DNA from: Oscillospiraceae bacterium
Lineage (GTDB): Bacteria > Bacillota > Clostridia > Oscillospirales > Oscillospiraceae
DNA: 13,907 bases
Direction: 5' to 3'
NCBI GenBank assembly: GCA_017435245.1
Contig: JAFSFK010000175.1
Span: forward strand, 1 to 13,907
Below are positions 6,425 through 13,907 of the stretch, piece by piece. Position numbers and translations under genes: made by a program. Each line of letters opens with the position of its first letter. The first letter of the stretch is position 1. Under the pieces are notes generated by a model. The model worked only from the letters and a program-made list of their open reading frames with translations. It did not search any database and had not been told where the DNA came from.

Positions 6425-7441
6425 TCAGATTGCTTCACCAAGTATAGATTTTGTGGCATAGGCATTCAGCTGCATATCCGCAATATTGTCTGAAAGATAC
6501 TCGTAGTACGCCTGGGAACCGATCATTGCGGCATTATCGCCGCACAGAGAAAGAGGCGGCATAAACACTTGTGTACCAACTTTTTCTGCCATTTTCAGAA
6601 TATCTCCACGGATACGGGAATTGGCAGCAACACCACCGGCTACCGCCACCTTATCGTATCCGGTCTGCTGCAGTGCCATTTCCACCCTTGGAACAAGGGT
6701 ATCCGATACTGCAACACAAAAAGATGCACAAAGGCTGTTGATATCCAGTTCTTCTCCCACCTGCTCAGCATGATGGATCAAATTCAGCGCAGCTGTCTTA
6801 AGTCCGGAAAAGCTCATATCATAGGGATTGCTGCCCGGTTTAGAACGAGGAAGAACATACTTGCTGTCATCACCCTGCTGAGCAGCCTTGTCAAGGGCAG
6901 CACCACCAGGGTACGGCATCCCCAAGACACGGCCGACCTTATCAAAGCATTCCCCCGCCGCATCATCCAGCGTTGTACCCAGAATCTCCATTTTGGTATA
7001 GTCCTGAACGTCCACGATCATCGTATGACCGCCGGAAACCACCAAACATAAAAATGGCGGCTTCAGTTCCGTATATGCCAGATAATTGGAAGCAATATGA
7101 CCACGGATATGGTGGACCGGAATCAATGGCTTGTCAAGCGCCAAAGCAGCCGCCTTAGCAAAATTGACTCCAACCAGCACCGCACCGATCAACCCCGGTG
7201 CATAGGTCACAGCAACTGCGTCAATATCCGAGCGGTTCAAGCCGGTTCTTTCCAGTGCCTGGTCTGCTAATCCATAGATAGCTTCAATGTGCTTACGTGA
7301 GGCGATCTCCGGCACGACACCGCCATAAATCCGATGCAGATCCACCTGCGATGCAATGCAGTCTGTCAGGACACATCTGCCGTCCTCAACAATGGCAACT
7401 GCGGTCTCATCGCAAGAGGATTCAACAGCAAGAATTTTCAT
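6425..7441 (-). CDS. tsaD: tRNA N6-adenosine threonylcarbamoyltransferase
   Basis: TsaD transfers the threonylcarbamoyl group from threonylcarbamoyl-AMP to A37 of ANN-decoding tRNAs, working with TsaB and TsaE. The 338-residue length is typical. Family features are MKILAVESSCDETAVA at the N terminus, EIASRKH (45-51), the iron-binding HHIRGH (110-115; His111 and His115), SGGHT (136-140), MPYPGGAALDKAA (175-187), GGVAANSRIR and CGDNAAMIG. It is the last gene of the cysS-polA-rimI-tsaD operon; its ATG overlaps the rimI stop by four bases. tsaB and tsaE, often near rimI and tsaD in other Firmicutes, are not in this window and presumably lie elsewhere. A hairpin follows the stop. Confidence 0.97.
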   Translation of the reverse strand: MKILAVESSCDETAVAIVEDGRCVLTDCIASQVDLHRIYGGVVPEIASRKHIEAIYGLADQALERTGLNRSDIDAVAVTYAPGLIGAVLVGVNFAKAAALALDKPLIPVHHIRGHIASNYLAYTELKPPFLCLVVSGGHTMIVDVQDYTKMEILGTTLDDAAGECFDKVGRVLGMPYPGGAALDKAAQQGDDSKYVLPRSKPGSNPYDMSFSGLKTAALNLIHHAEQVGEELDINSLCASFCVAVSDTLVPRVEMALQQTGYDKVAVAGGVAANSRIRGDILKMAEKVGTQVFMPPLSLCGDNAAMIGSQAYYEYLSDNIADMQLNAYATKSILGEAI

Positions 7442-7881
7442 ACAGTCAATTCCTTTCTTAGGATCAGCGCATCTTCCTTGGGATTGTGATAGTAATTGGG
7501 TCTGCGACCGACCTGAACGAACCCTTTCTTAGTATACAGGGAAATTGCCGGAGCATTGCTCTGCCGAACCTCCAGGGTCAGACAGGAAACATCATTCTTT
7601 TGCAAACGGAATACAAGTTGATCGACCAGCGCTTCACCGATCCCCTGTCTGCGATACTCCGGTGCTACGGCCAGATTCATCATATCCGCCCAGCCGAGAA
7701 CCGTTTGTGAACCAACATATCCCGCAAGGCGGTCCTCGTCCATAGCAACCACCCATAAAGAAAGCGGATTCCTCAATTCGGAACCAATAGAAGCCTCGCT
7801 CCAGGGATCCGAAAAGCACTGCTTCTCCAGCTGTGCTATGGGCGTAATGTGGGATTCATTCATCAAAATATATTCCATCAT
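7438..7881 (-). CDS. rimI: RimI-type protein N-alpha-acetyltransferase (GNAT)
   Basis: RimI acetylates the N-terminal alanine of ribosomal protein S18; many homologs are known only by their link to tsaD/tsaB. The 147 residues form one GNAT domain. Motif A is VAPEYRRQGIGEAL (72-85), with the acetyl-CoA loop R78-Q-G-I-G82. LEVRQSNAPAISLYTKKGF (103-121) carries Glu104 and Tyr116, at the positions of the RimI catalytic residues. The NYYHNPKEDALILRKEL ending is typical of this branch. The gene starts ATGATG, so either of two adjacent ATG codons may be used; the first forms an ATGA overlap with the polA stop. Its own stop overlaps tsaD by four bases. Assignment rests on sequence plus context; substrate is inferred. 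Confidence 0.92.
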   Translation of the reverse strand: MMEYILMNESHITPIAQLEKQCFSDPWSEASIGSELRNPLSLWVVAMDEDRLAGYVGSQTVLGWADMMNLAVAPEYRRQGIGEALVDQLVFRLQKNDVSCLTLEVRQSNAPAISLYTKKGFVQVGRRPNYYHNPKEDALILRKELTV

Positions 7882-10409
7882 TTTGCCTCATACCAGCTTT
7901 TGCCCCACTTCGCTTCAGCTGTCAGAGGGACACGCAGCTTTGCAACCTGCTCCATCTCCCGGCTGACCAGTTCTGCCACCTGAGGCGCAATTTCCTCCGG
8001 ACATTCAACGATAAGTTCATCGTGGACCTGCAGCAAAAGCTGTGCTTCCGGGAATTCTCTTTTCAAAGCTGCATCCACACGAATCATTGCCAGTTTGATC
8101 AAATCTGCAGCTGTTCCCTGAATAGGTGTATTCAATGCAATACGCTCAGCACCCTGCCGGATGTTGAAATTACTGCTCTTCAGATCCGGGATATACCTAC
8201 GACGACCGTACAAGGTCTGTGTATATCCTGCCGCTCTGGCTTCTTCAACCACCTGCTTCATATACTCACGCACACCGTGGTAGGTCGTAAGGTAGCTGTC
8301 AATATACGCTTTAGCCTCATAACGGCTGACACCGATATCATCTGCCAGGGAAAACTCGGAAATACCGTAAACGATTCCAAAGTTAACTGCTTTTGCATGG
8401 CGTCGCTGGAGTGCTGTAACTGCACCCGGCTCAACGCCAAATACTTGAGCAGCCGTTACGGTGTGGATATCCAATCCATCTTCAAAGGCACGGCACATCG
8501 TTTCGTCCCTGGCAATATGGGCCAAGACACGCAGCTCGATCTGACTGTAGTCCGCATCCACAAGAACGTACCCTGCCTTGGGGATAAACATTCTGCGAAT
8601 CTCCGCACCAAGGTCGGTGCGAACAGGAATGTTCTGCAAATTGGGTTCTGTGGAGGATAGGCGGCCTGTGGCCGTTACCAGATTCTGGAATGTGGTACGG
8701 ATCCGACCATCGTCACAAATGACCTTCATCAGGCCATCAGCATAAGTGGACTTTAGCTTCGTCAGCATCCGGTAATCCATAATTGCCGGAATTATGGGAT
8801 GCTTACTTTTCAGCTTCTCAAGGACATCTGCATTGGTGGAGTATCCGGTTTTGGTTTTCTTTACCGGAGGAAGTCCCAACTTATCAAATAACAGATCCCC
8901 CAACTGGCGGGTGGAGTTAATATTAAAAGGTCCATCGGAGTAAGAATAGATCAGCTCCTCGCAGTCAGCGATCCGCTGAGAAAGCATCTGACCAAACTGT
9001 TCCAACTGCCCCTTATCAATGGCAACTCCTGCCTTTTCCATCCGGTAGAGCACAAAACACAGTGGAAGCTCCATCTGCATATATAATTCTTCCATACCGT
9101 GTTCCGCCAGTTCCTGAGACAAAACATCCCTTAGGTTCCACAGTGCTTCCGCACAGGCGGCAGCATCTCCATCGTCAGCCGTCATACCCAGATAATTGGT
9201 CGCCAGCTTGGAAACCGGATAATCCGACTGCGATGGATTCAGATCATAGGCTGCCAAAGCGGTATCAAATACAAACTGACCATGGGGCAGCCCCAGTTCA
9301 TCAATTTGATGCAACGTGGACTTGATATCGTGACAAATGCCGTCAGTCGAATTCATCAAAAAGGTCAGTAAGCTTTGTGCCTCAAGAGGCGTAACCGTGC
9401 AAACGCCATCAGCCCAAGCAACGCCAACAGACCCATCCGGAGCAATATGGAACGCATATCCATCACAACAGCCTGGAATCTCCTGCACTCTGGGCAGCGT
9501 TTTTCCAATACTTACAGAAGTGTGCGTCTCCTGTTCCGCACCACGAAGGCCGTACTTGTCGATGAGTTTCACGAACTCAAGCTGCTGGAACAGCTTATAA
9601 AGCTCTGGCCGGTTATAGGGCATCACAATCGCATCCTTAGGCTCAAAATCAATGGGAGCCGTACAGCGAATGGTAGCCAGGTCGTAGGAAAGGTAAGCAT
9701 TGTCCTTGCCAGCTTCCAGCTTTTCACGCAATTTTGGTCGAATGGACGCATCATCTAAGTTCCCGTATACGCCATCTAGGGAACCGAATTTCAACAAAAG
9801 CTCCGTTGCTGTCTTAGGACCAACACCGGCAACACCGGGAATATTATCAGAAGAATCGCCCATCAGAGCTTTAAGATCCACCATTTTTGCAGGTTCAAAT
9901 CCATACTCTTCCCGGAATATCTCTTCATTATAGAGGGTTGCTGTAGTCTGACCGGGCTTGGAGATTACCAGCTTCACGTGGACATTTTCATCGATCAGCT
10001 GCAGGCTGTCCCGGTCGCCGGTAACGATCACACACTCCCAGCCATTATTGCTGCAGATCCGGCCAACAGTACCAATGACATCGTCAGCCTCCCATCCCTG
10101 ACACGCATAGATGGGAATGTTCATTGCCTTTAATACCTGTTTCATTACCGGCATCTGCTGGGCAAGCTCCTCCGGCATACCGTGGCGTGTGGCCTTATAA
10201 AGATCATATTTTTCGTGACGGAAGGTTGGACCGTGCAGGTCAAAAGCAACACAAACTGCCTCCGGCTGCTCTTCCTTTTCCATTTTCTCCAGAATATTCA
10301 GAAAGCCATAGATGGCATTTGTATAAAGCCCATCACGGGTTGTCAGCGCCCGAACACCATAAAAGGCTCTGTTAATAACACTATTGCCATCAAGAATCAG
10401 CAGCTTCAT
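7878..10409 (-). CDS. polA: DNA polymerase I
   Basis: Pol I removes RNA primers and fills gaps during replication and repair. With the start chosen here (843 residues), the 5'-3' flap nuclease spans about 1-290, with acidic residues Asp7, Asp109/110, Asp132/134 and Asp185/188, and SSDNIPGVAGVGPKTA as the helix-hairpin-helix region. A vestigial 3'-5' exonuclease-like domain spans about 300-460 and has no Asp-x-Glu motif on its first strand (GYAFHIAPDG). The polymerase domain spans about 465-843, with motif A VDADYSQIEL (catalytic Asp618), motif B RRHAKAVNFGIVYG (Lys673, Phe677, Tyr681) and motif C QVHDE (His796, Asp797). The ATG at 10409 is preferred over the ATG at 10421 because GGAG lies six bases before it and it forms the same ATGA overlap with cysS seen at the other junctions. 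Confidence 0.97.
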   Translation of the reverse strand: MKLLILDGNSVINRAFYGVRALTTRDGLYTNAIYGFLNILEKMEKEEQPEAVCVAFDLHGPTFRHEKYDLYKATRHGMPEELAQQMPVMKQVLKAMNIPIYACQGWEADDVIGTVGRICSNNGWECVIVTGDRDSLQLIDENVHVKLVISKPGQTTATLYNEEIFREEYGFEPAKMVDLKALMGDSSDNIPGVAGVGPKTATELLLKFGSLDGVYGNLDDASIRPKLREKLEAGKDNAYLSYDLATIRCTAPIDFEPKDAIVMPYNRPELYKLFQQLEFVKLIDKYGLRGAEQETHTSVSIGKTLPRVQEIPGCCDGYAFHIAPDGSVGVAWADGVCTVTPLEAQSLLTFLMNSTDGICHDIKSTLHQIDELGLPHGQFVFDTALAAYDLNPSQSDYPVSKLATNYLGMTADDGDAAACAEALWNLRDVLSQELAEHGMEELYMQMELPLCFVLYRMEKAGVAIDKGQLEQFGQMLSQRIADCEELIYSYSDGPFNINSTRQLGDLLFDKLGLPPVKKTKTGYSTNADVLEKLKSKHPIIPAIMDYRMLTKLKSTYADGLMKVICDDGRIRTTFQNLVTATGRLSSTEPNLQNIPVRTDLGAEIRRMFIPKAGYVLVDADYSQIELRVLAHIARDETMCRAFEDGLDIHTVTAAQVFGVEPGAVTALQRRHAKAVNFGIVYGISEFSLADDIGVSRYEAKAYIDSYLTTYHGVREYMKQVVEEARAAGYTQTLYGRRRYIPDLKSSNFNIRQGAERIALNTPIQGTAADLIKLAMIRVDAALKREFPEAQLLLQVHDELIVECPEEIAPQVAELVSREMEQVAKLRVPLTAEAKWGKSWYEAK

Positions 10410-11821
10410 ACTTTTCTCCATTTGGTGCCCTGGGGCGTATCAATGATCTCGATGCCACGAGCTTTCAGTTCATCACGGATCCGGTCGGCCTCAGCAAAAT
10501 TCTTCGCCTTCTTGGCATCGGTACGTGCCTGCACAAGGGCATCGATCTCAGGATCTGCAGAAGCTGCCGCTTCCTCAGCCTGCTTTGCCCGCAGCTTTGC
10601 TGCTGCCTCGATAAGATTCAGACTCAACACCTGATCAAAGTCAGCCAATGCAGCAAGCTTTGTTGCACCATTTGTTTTTGCTTTAAGAACATCATATACT
10701 GCAGTAACCGCCAGAGAGGTGTTCAAATCACCGTTCAGCGCACCGGCAAACCGCTCCTTAAGCTGTGCAAGGACAGCTTCATCCACCGCACCGTCATTGT
10801 CGATGGTCGCAATCTTGGCAATCATCTTATCGTATGCCACCACAGCGTTGTCCAGGTTCTCCCAAGAGAACACCAGATTGCGGCGGTAATGACTCTGCAG
10901 ACAGAACAGACGGTATGCCATAGGATCATAACCCTTGTTCTCCAGCAGAGAGACAGTCAAAAACTCACCCTTGGACTTACTCATCTTACCGGTATCGGTG
11001 TTCAGGTGGTGAACGTGGAACCAGTAGTTACACCACTTATGACCGATATAACTCTCAGTCTGGGCAATCTCATTGGTATGGTGGGGAAAGGCATTGTCGA
11101 TACCGCCAGCGTGGATATCCAGATCCTCACCCAGGTACTTCATAGAGATGCCGGAGCACTCAATGTGCCAGCCGGGATAGCCTACACCCCAGGGAGAATC
11201 CCACTTCAGCGCCTGATCCTCAAACTTAGACTTGGTGAACCACAGCACAAAGTCATTCTTATTGCGCTTATTGGTATCCTCTTCCACGCCTTCACGGACA
11301 CCGGTCGCCAGATCTTCTTCGTCGTGATCGTTAAAGACATAATACTTTTCCAGCTTGGAGGTATCAAAATACACGTTACCGCCGGCAACATAGGCAAACC
11401 CCTTCTCCAGCAGTCCCTCCACCATCTGGATGAACTCGGGGATACAACCGGTAGCAGGCTGGATAATATCCGGCTTCTTGATATTCAGCTTTTCGCAGTC
11501 AGCAAAGAAAGCATCGGTGTAGTACTGGGCGATCTCCATAACGGATTTATTTTCACGCTTTGCTCCCTTGAGCATCTTATCCTCGCCGGTGTCAGCATCG
11601 GATGCCAGGTGTCCCACATCGGTGATGTTCATTACACGCTTAACATTATAGCCCATATAGCGCAAAGATTTCTCCAGCACGTCCTCCATAATATAGGTGC
11701 GAAGATTGCCAATGTGTGCGTAGTGGTACACCGTAGGACCACAGGTGTACATCTTCACCACATCGGGAGAATTGGGCTTGAAAAGCTCTTTCTTATGGGT
11801 AGCAGAATTATAAAGATACAT
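10406..11821 (-). CDS. cysS: Cysteine-tRNA ligase
   Basis: This class Ia synthetase charges tRNA-Cys with cysteine in the cytosol. The 471-residue length is normal. Zinc and cysteine-binding ligands are visible as Cys27 (TCGPT), Cys222 (IECSG), His247 and Glu251 (HHTNE). The HIGH motif appears as HIGN (36-39), a common variant in this enzyme, and KMSKS stands at 279-283. The C terminus ends in the usual IEIIDTPQGTKWR anticodon-binding tail. The ATG at 11819-11821 lies five bases after GGAGGAA (11827-11833). Upstream is a T-box leader with a Cys specifier, so expression should rise when tRNA-Cys is uncharged. It heads a minus-strand operon: its TGA overlaps the polA ATG by four bases. Confidence 0.98.
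   Translation of the reverse strand: MYLYNSATHKKELFKPNSPDVVKMYTCGPTVYHYAHIGNLRTYIMEDVLEKSLRYMGYNVKRVMNITDVGHLASDADTGEDKMLKGAKRENKSVMEIAQYYTDAFFADCEKLNIKKPDIIQPATGCIPEFIQMVEGLLEKGFAYVAGGNVYFDTSKLEKYYVFNDHDEEDLATGVREGVEEDTNKRNKNDFVLWFTKSKFEDQALKWDSPWGVGYPGWHIECSGISMKYLGEDLDIHAGGIDNAFPHHTNEIAQTESYIGHKWCNYWFHVHHLNTDTGKMSKSKGEFLTVSLLENKGYDPMAYRLFCLQSHYRRNLVFSWENLDNAVVAYDKMIAKIATIDNDGAVDEAVLAQLKERFAGALNGDLNTSLAVTAVYDVLKAKTNGATKLAALADFDQVLSLNLIEAAAKLRAKQAEEAAASADPEIDALVQARTDAKKAKNFAEADRIRDELKARGIEIIDTPQGTKWRKV
10416..10419 (-). promoter_or_regulatory. Ribosome binding site that decides the polA start
   Basis: Minus-strand GGAG is followed by a six-base spacer and the ATG at 10407-10409. The alternative in-frame ATG at 10419-10421 is preceded only by CACCAA and would add four residues (MEKS) before the conserved MKLLILDGNS start. 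Confidence 0.75.
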
Positions 11822-11845
11822 ACATATTCCTCCATATGTTATTTT

Positions 11846-11884
11846 AAAATAAAAACGCCTCCTGTGCTAAGGGCACAAGAGGCG
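11846..11884 (-). terminator. Regulated terminator of the cysS T-box
   Basis: CGCCTCTTGTGC pairs over 12 bp (one G-T pair) with GCACAGGAGGCG around a five-base loop (11856-11884), followed on the minus strand by TTTTTATTTT (11846-11855). The 5' arm overlaps the side of the antiterminator, giving the on/off switch. Confidence 0.92.
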
Positions 11885-12043
11885 GGTCAATCAACTCGCG
11901 GTTCCACTCTCATTTATCACTTAAATCAGCTTCGCTCCCGGACGCACTTTCACAGTTTCATCCCCATCCGGGCTTGCAGCCGATGACCCAGACTCTCTAA
12001 GGTTAGAAAACAGTTACTCTTTCCGTTCACAGCGATATTCATT
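11846..12043 (-). promoter_or_regulatory. T-box riboswitch (tRNA-Cys responsive) controlling cysS
   Basis: On the minus strand Stem I runs from about 12034 (CGCTG) to 11933 (AGCG), with CGGA/TCCG pairing. Its specifier loop has AGTA on the 5' side and TGC (11944-11946), a cysteine codon, on the 3' side. The AGAGAG and GGCTGCAAGCC apical elements lie between. A small ATTTA/TAAAT hairpin takes the place of Stem III. The conserved T-box sequence AGAGTGGAACCGCGAG (11895-11910) can form an antiterminator with the following CCTCT. A terminator stem with T run follows. No room remains for Stem II, so this is a compact form. Uncharged tRNA-Cys should favour readthrough into cysS. Confidence 0.93.
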
Positions 12044-12049
12044 TATGGT

Positions 12050-12079
12050 ATTTTACCATTTTACGTTCCCTTTTGTCAA
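12050..12079 (-). promoter_or_regulatory. Sigma-A type promoter of the cysS operon
   Basis: On the minus strand a perfect TTGACA (12074-12079) is followed after 18 bases by TAAAAT (12050-12055), a five-of-six -10 match. Start of transcription is predicted near 12043, just before T-box Stem I. The divergent lipoprotein promoter begins 30 bases away. Confidence 0.75.
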
Positions 12080-12108
12080 GGTTTACAAAGGTCGAAACAA
12101 GAAGAATA

Positions 12109-12137
12109 TTGATAGATTCATTCTTTTGTGCTATATT
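12109..12137 (+). promoter_or_regulatory. Promoter of the lipoprotein gene
   Basis: TTGATA (12109-12114) and TATATT (12132-12137) are separated by 17 bases, and the -10 has an upstream TGC (extended -10). The predicted leader is about 28 bases and contains AGGAGGG at 12158-12164. The stretch 12080-12108 between this and the cysS promoter shows no further signal. Confidence 0.7.
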
Positions 12138-12171
12138 ATATTCATTAATTAATACTCAGGAGGGATTTCAC

Positions 12172-13362
12172 ATGAAGAGAATCCTGGCAATTCTTTTGCT
12201 GCTTACTGTTTTGACCGGCTGCGTACCCACATACGAGCCTGCTCCCACAGAGCCAGACGTGCCCACCATCCCAGTAACGGAAGCAACAGAACCGGAAACT
12301 ACGGAGCCGGCAGAAACAGAACCGGAGCCTGTTATGGAGCAGCAGCCGATGGTAGCAGTCAGTGTACCGCATATCATCGATATCGAAACAAAAAACGACA
12401 CCCTTATTTTCCGTAAAACAACGCAGTCTATGCATTTGACTTTGCGGGACCCGGATGTTGCGGAAAAGATCATCCTTGACTTTCTCAATCGGGTCGATAG
12501 ACACAGCACCGACGCAGAAAGCGTCCGTCAGGCTGCTGAATCTGACTTCACAGACAATCCTGACTGGATCCCATATTTTTTCGATTTGATTTATAATCCA
12601 ACACGGGTCGACCACAGCGTTCTGAGTCTGTATGGCGAAGCAGTGTCCTACTCCGGCGGAAATCATCCGATTCCGCTGTGTACGGCTGCCAACTACAACA
12701 TTGTGACCGGGGATGTTTTGACCCTCGGCAGTATTCTTTATCACATCGATTCCAAAGATGCGCTTGTTGACTTGGTGATCAAGAACCTTGATGCCATTGC
12801 CGAGGAAAAATATCTTTTAGACGGTTATGAAGATGCAGTGCGCAAGCGCTTTAACCGGGATGAGAGCTTTGATGAAGACTGGTATTTCACAGATGACAGT
12901 CTGTGCTTCTATTTTGCCCCCTATGAGATTGCTCCGTACACCTCCGGCGTCATCGTTGCAGAAATCCCGTACAGCGAGCTGACCGGTATCATTGCGGATG
13001 AATTCTTCCCCGCCGAAGAGGACATATCCGAAGGCACCATTGTATCCGCACCTCTGGATAAAGCTGATATGGACCAATTCAGCCAGATTGCAGAGGTCAC
13101 CATCGACCAAGACGGGGATATGGTATTGCTGTATACTACCGGAGCTGTGAGAAATGTGCGGATCCAGTCCGGCACAGTCAATGCGGATAATGGTGAATTT
13201 ACGGCTGTCTCCACGATTTTCGGAACCTATACCCTTACCCCCGGCGATGCCATTATGTTGAAGATTGCGATCACAGACACAATGCCGGCTCTTCAGCTTT
13301 CCTACGAAAGCGGTGGCGAGCTTCACCATATCATCCTGTCTGAGAGCTTTTTAAACGGTTAA
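12172..13362 (+). CDS. Secreted lipoprotein with RsiV-like DUF3298 domain
   Basis: This 396-residue protein starts with a short signal peptide, MKRILAILLLLTVLTGC, whose lipobox LTGC places the lipidated cysteine at residue 17. A Pro/Glu/Thr-rich linker (18-60) should hold the rest away from the membrane. The region 65-280 resembles the DUF4163/DUF3298 pair of RsiV- and PdaC-type proteins: YGEAVSYSGGNHP (154-166), then YFTDDSLCFYFAPYEIAPYTSGV (238-260) and IPYSELTGIIADEFF. Residues about 285-396 form an extra segment I do not recognise, probably beta-rich. The longer frame from 12073 is rejected because AGGAGGG (12158-12164) lies seven bases before this ATG and the signal peptide begins here. 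No sigma factor gene is adjacent, so an anti-sigma role is not supported. Function is unknown; RsiV relatives bind lysozyme. Confidence 0.85.
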   Translation: MKRILAILLLLTVLTGCVPTYEPAPTEPDVPTIPVTEATEPETTEPAETEPEPVMEQQPMVAVSVPHIIDIETKNDTLIFRKTTQSMHLTLRDPDVAEKIILDFLNRVDRHSTDAESVRQAAESDFTDNPDWIPYFFDLIYNPTRVDHSVLSLYGEAVSYSGGNHPIPLCTAANYNIVTGDVLTLGSILYHIDSKDALVDLVIKNLDAIAEEKYLLDGYEDAVRKRFNRDESFDEDWYFTDDSLCFYFAPYEIAPYTSGVIVAEIPYSELTGIIADEFFPAEEDISEGTIVSAPLDKADMDQFSQIAEVTIDQDGDMVLLYTTGAVRNVRIQSGTVNADNGEFTAVSTIFGTYTLTPGDAIMLKIAITDTMPALQLSYESGGELHHIILSESFLNG

Positions 13363-13395
13363 AAAACAGGGCGTGAATTCACGCCCTGTTTTTTT
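13361..13395. terminator. Bidirectional intrinsic terminator between convergent genes
   Basis: AAAAAACAGGGCGTG (13361-13375) pairs with CACGCCCTGTTTTTT (13380-13394) around an AATT loop. T runs follow the stem on both strands because the A tract on one side reads as T on the other. It overlaps the stops of the lipoprotein gene and of the aminotransferase gene. Confidence 0.92.
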
Positions 13396-13907
13396 ACTCT
13401 TCTTCCATACACTCAGCACGATAACGTTCAATTCCAAGCTTCAGAAGCTCCATTGCACGCTCCAGATCTTCCTGCTTCAGCACATAGGCGATTCGAACCT
13501 CATTAATTCCGCTACCGGGCGTCTCATAGAAAGGAGCGCCAGGTGCGAACATAACCGTCTCATCATTGTCACGGAAGGTCTCAAGCAACCATCTCTGGAA
13601 TTTATCTGCATTATCCACGGGCAACTGTGCCATAACATAAAACGCACCCATAGGTTCTTCCACCATAACACCGGGAATATTACGCAGGGCGGTTATAACG
13701 GTATCACGGCGACGGCGATACTCTTCCTTACAATCGCTGTAGAATTTCTCATCAACACTATAAAGGGCTGCTGCACCAATCTGGTCGATGGTCGCTACAG
13801 ACAAACGAGACTGGCAGAACTTCAAAAGCGCCTGCTGCAGTTCCTTATTCTTGGTGATCACACAACCTACACGGGCACCGCAGGCAGAAAACCGTTTGGA
13901 AACGGAA
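13394..13907 (-). CDS. PLP-dependent aminotransferase, class I/II, C-terminal part
   Basis: The frame is open to the right edge, so only about 170 C-terminal residues are seen of a family usually near 390-400; the N-terminal part lies outside. The first visible residues, SVSKRFSACGARVG, contain the PLP-binding lysine (SK) and the phosphate-binding arginine of fold type I aspartate/aromatic aminotransferases. NEVRIAYVLKQEDLERAMELL near the end carries the substrate-carboxylate arginine. A GTG at 13859-13861 is internal and not the start. The substrate cannot be decided from this part; aspartate and aromatic or alanine aminotransferases share these motifs. A role with the aromatic operon at the left end is possible but speculative, since they are about 9 kb apart. 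Confidence 0.92.
   Translation of the reverse strand, partial: SVSKRFSACGARVGCVITKNKELQQALLKFCQSRLSVATIDQIGAAALYSVDEKFYSDCKEEYRRRRDTVITALRNIPGVMVEEPMGAFYVMAQLPVDNADKFQRWLLETFRDNDETVMFAPGAPFYETPGSGINEVRIAYVLKQEDLERAMELLKLGIERYRAECMEEE

Noticed and set aside
8022..8660. 212-codon plus-strand frame opposite polA
   Set aside because: It mirrors the polymerase domain of polA including motifs A to C; no start signal or recognisable family.
10410..10421. Upstream ATG of polA adding four residues
   Set aside because: No ribosome binding site precedes it, while the ATG at 10407-10409 has GGAG at good spacing and the operon's usual ATGA junction.
10889..11986. 365-codon open frame on the plus strand opposite cysS
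   Set aside because: It lies antisense to the well-conserved cysS and to its T-box leader, has no ribosome binding site I can see, and shows no family motif. Long antisense frames are common opposite high-quality coding sequence.
12073..12171. 33-codon N-terminal extension of the lipoprotein gene
   Set aside because: It would span the promoter, and the strong ribosome binding site plus the signal peptide both mark the ATG at 12172.

Overview
The window looks like ordinary chromosomal DNA from a Gram-positive anaerobe of the class Clostridia, perhaps of the Oscillospiraceae/Ruminococcaceae type. The reasons are moderate base composition, strong AGGAGG-type ribosome binding sites, a T-box leader on cysS, a Pol I without proofreading residues, and the protein sequences themselves. 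This placement is inferred from style and is not proven. I see no mobile element, CRISPR array, tRNA, rRNA or phage gene.

Region 1 (1-4917, + strand) is an aromatic amino acid operon: aroA (5' end outside the window), aroC, a GTG-started bifunctional pheA, a fused aroE-aroK gene, and aroQ. Junctions are overlapping or a few bases apart, so the genes are very likely co-transcribed. Together they cover 3-dehydroquinate to shikimate (AroQ, AroE), shikimate 3-phosphate (AroK), EPSP (AroA), chorismate (AroC) and on to phenylpyruvate (PheA). DAHP synthase, aroB and tyrA are not in view. A hairpin terminator at 4881-4917 closes the operon and may also serve the converging gene.

Region 2 (4916-6424, - strand) is a two-gene unit: a D-lyxose isomerase family protein followed by a GNAT acetyltransferase. 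It has a clear promoter at 6102-6129. Upstream lies an AT-rich stretch with nested inverted repeats and a cluster of TTCCACA/DnaA-box-like 9-mers. This is the least explained part of the window.

Region 3 (6388-12079, - strand) is a cysS-polA-rimI-tsaD operon. Each of its three junctions is a 4-base ATGA overlap once polA is given its better-supported start. It is preceded by a compact T-box riboswitch with a TGC (Cys) specifier and a good promoter. Transcription of DNA polymerase I and of the t6A enzyme TsaD may therefore depend partly on charging of tRNA-Cys.

Region 4 (12109-13907) holds a divergent gene for a secreted lipoprotein with an RsiV-like DUF3298 domain, a shared hairpin terminator, and the C-terminal part of a converging PLP-dependent aminotransferase that runs off the right edge.

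The window is mostly housekeeping. The points most worth following are the cysteine T-box over polA/tsaD, the repeat-rich region at 6134-6255, and the AroE-AroK fusion.
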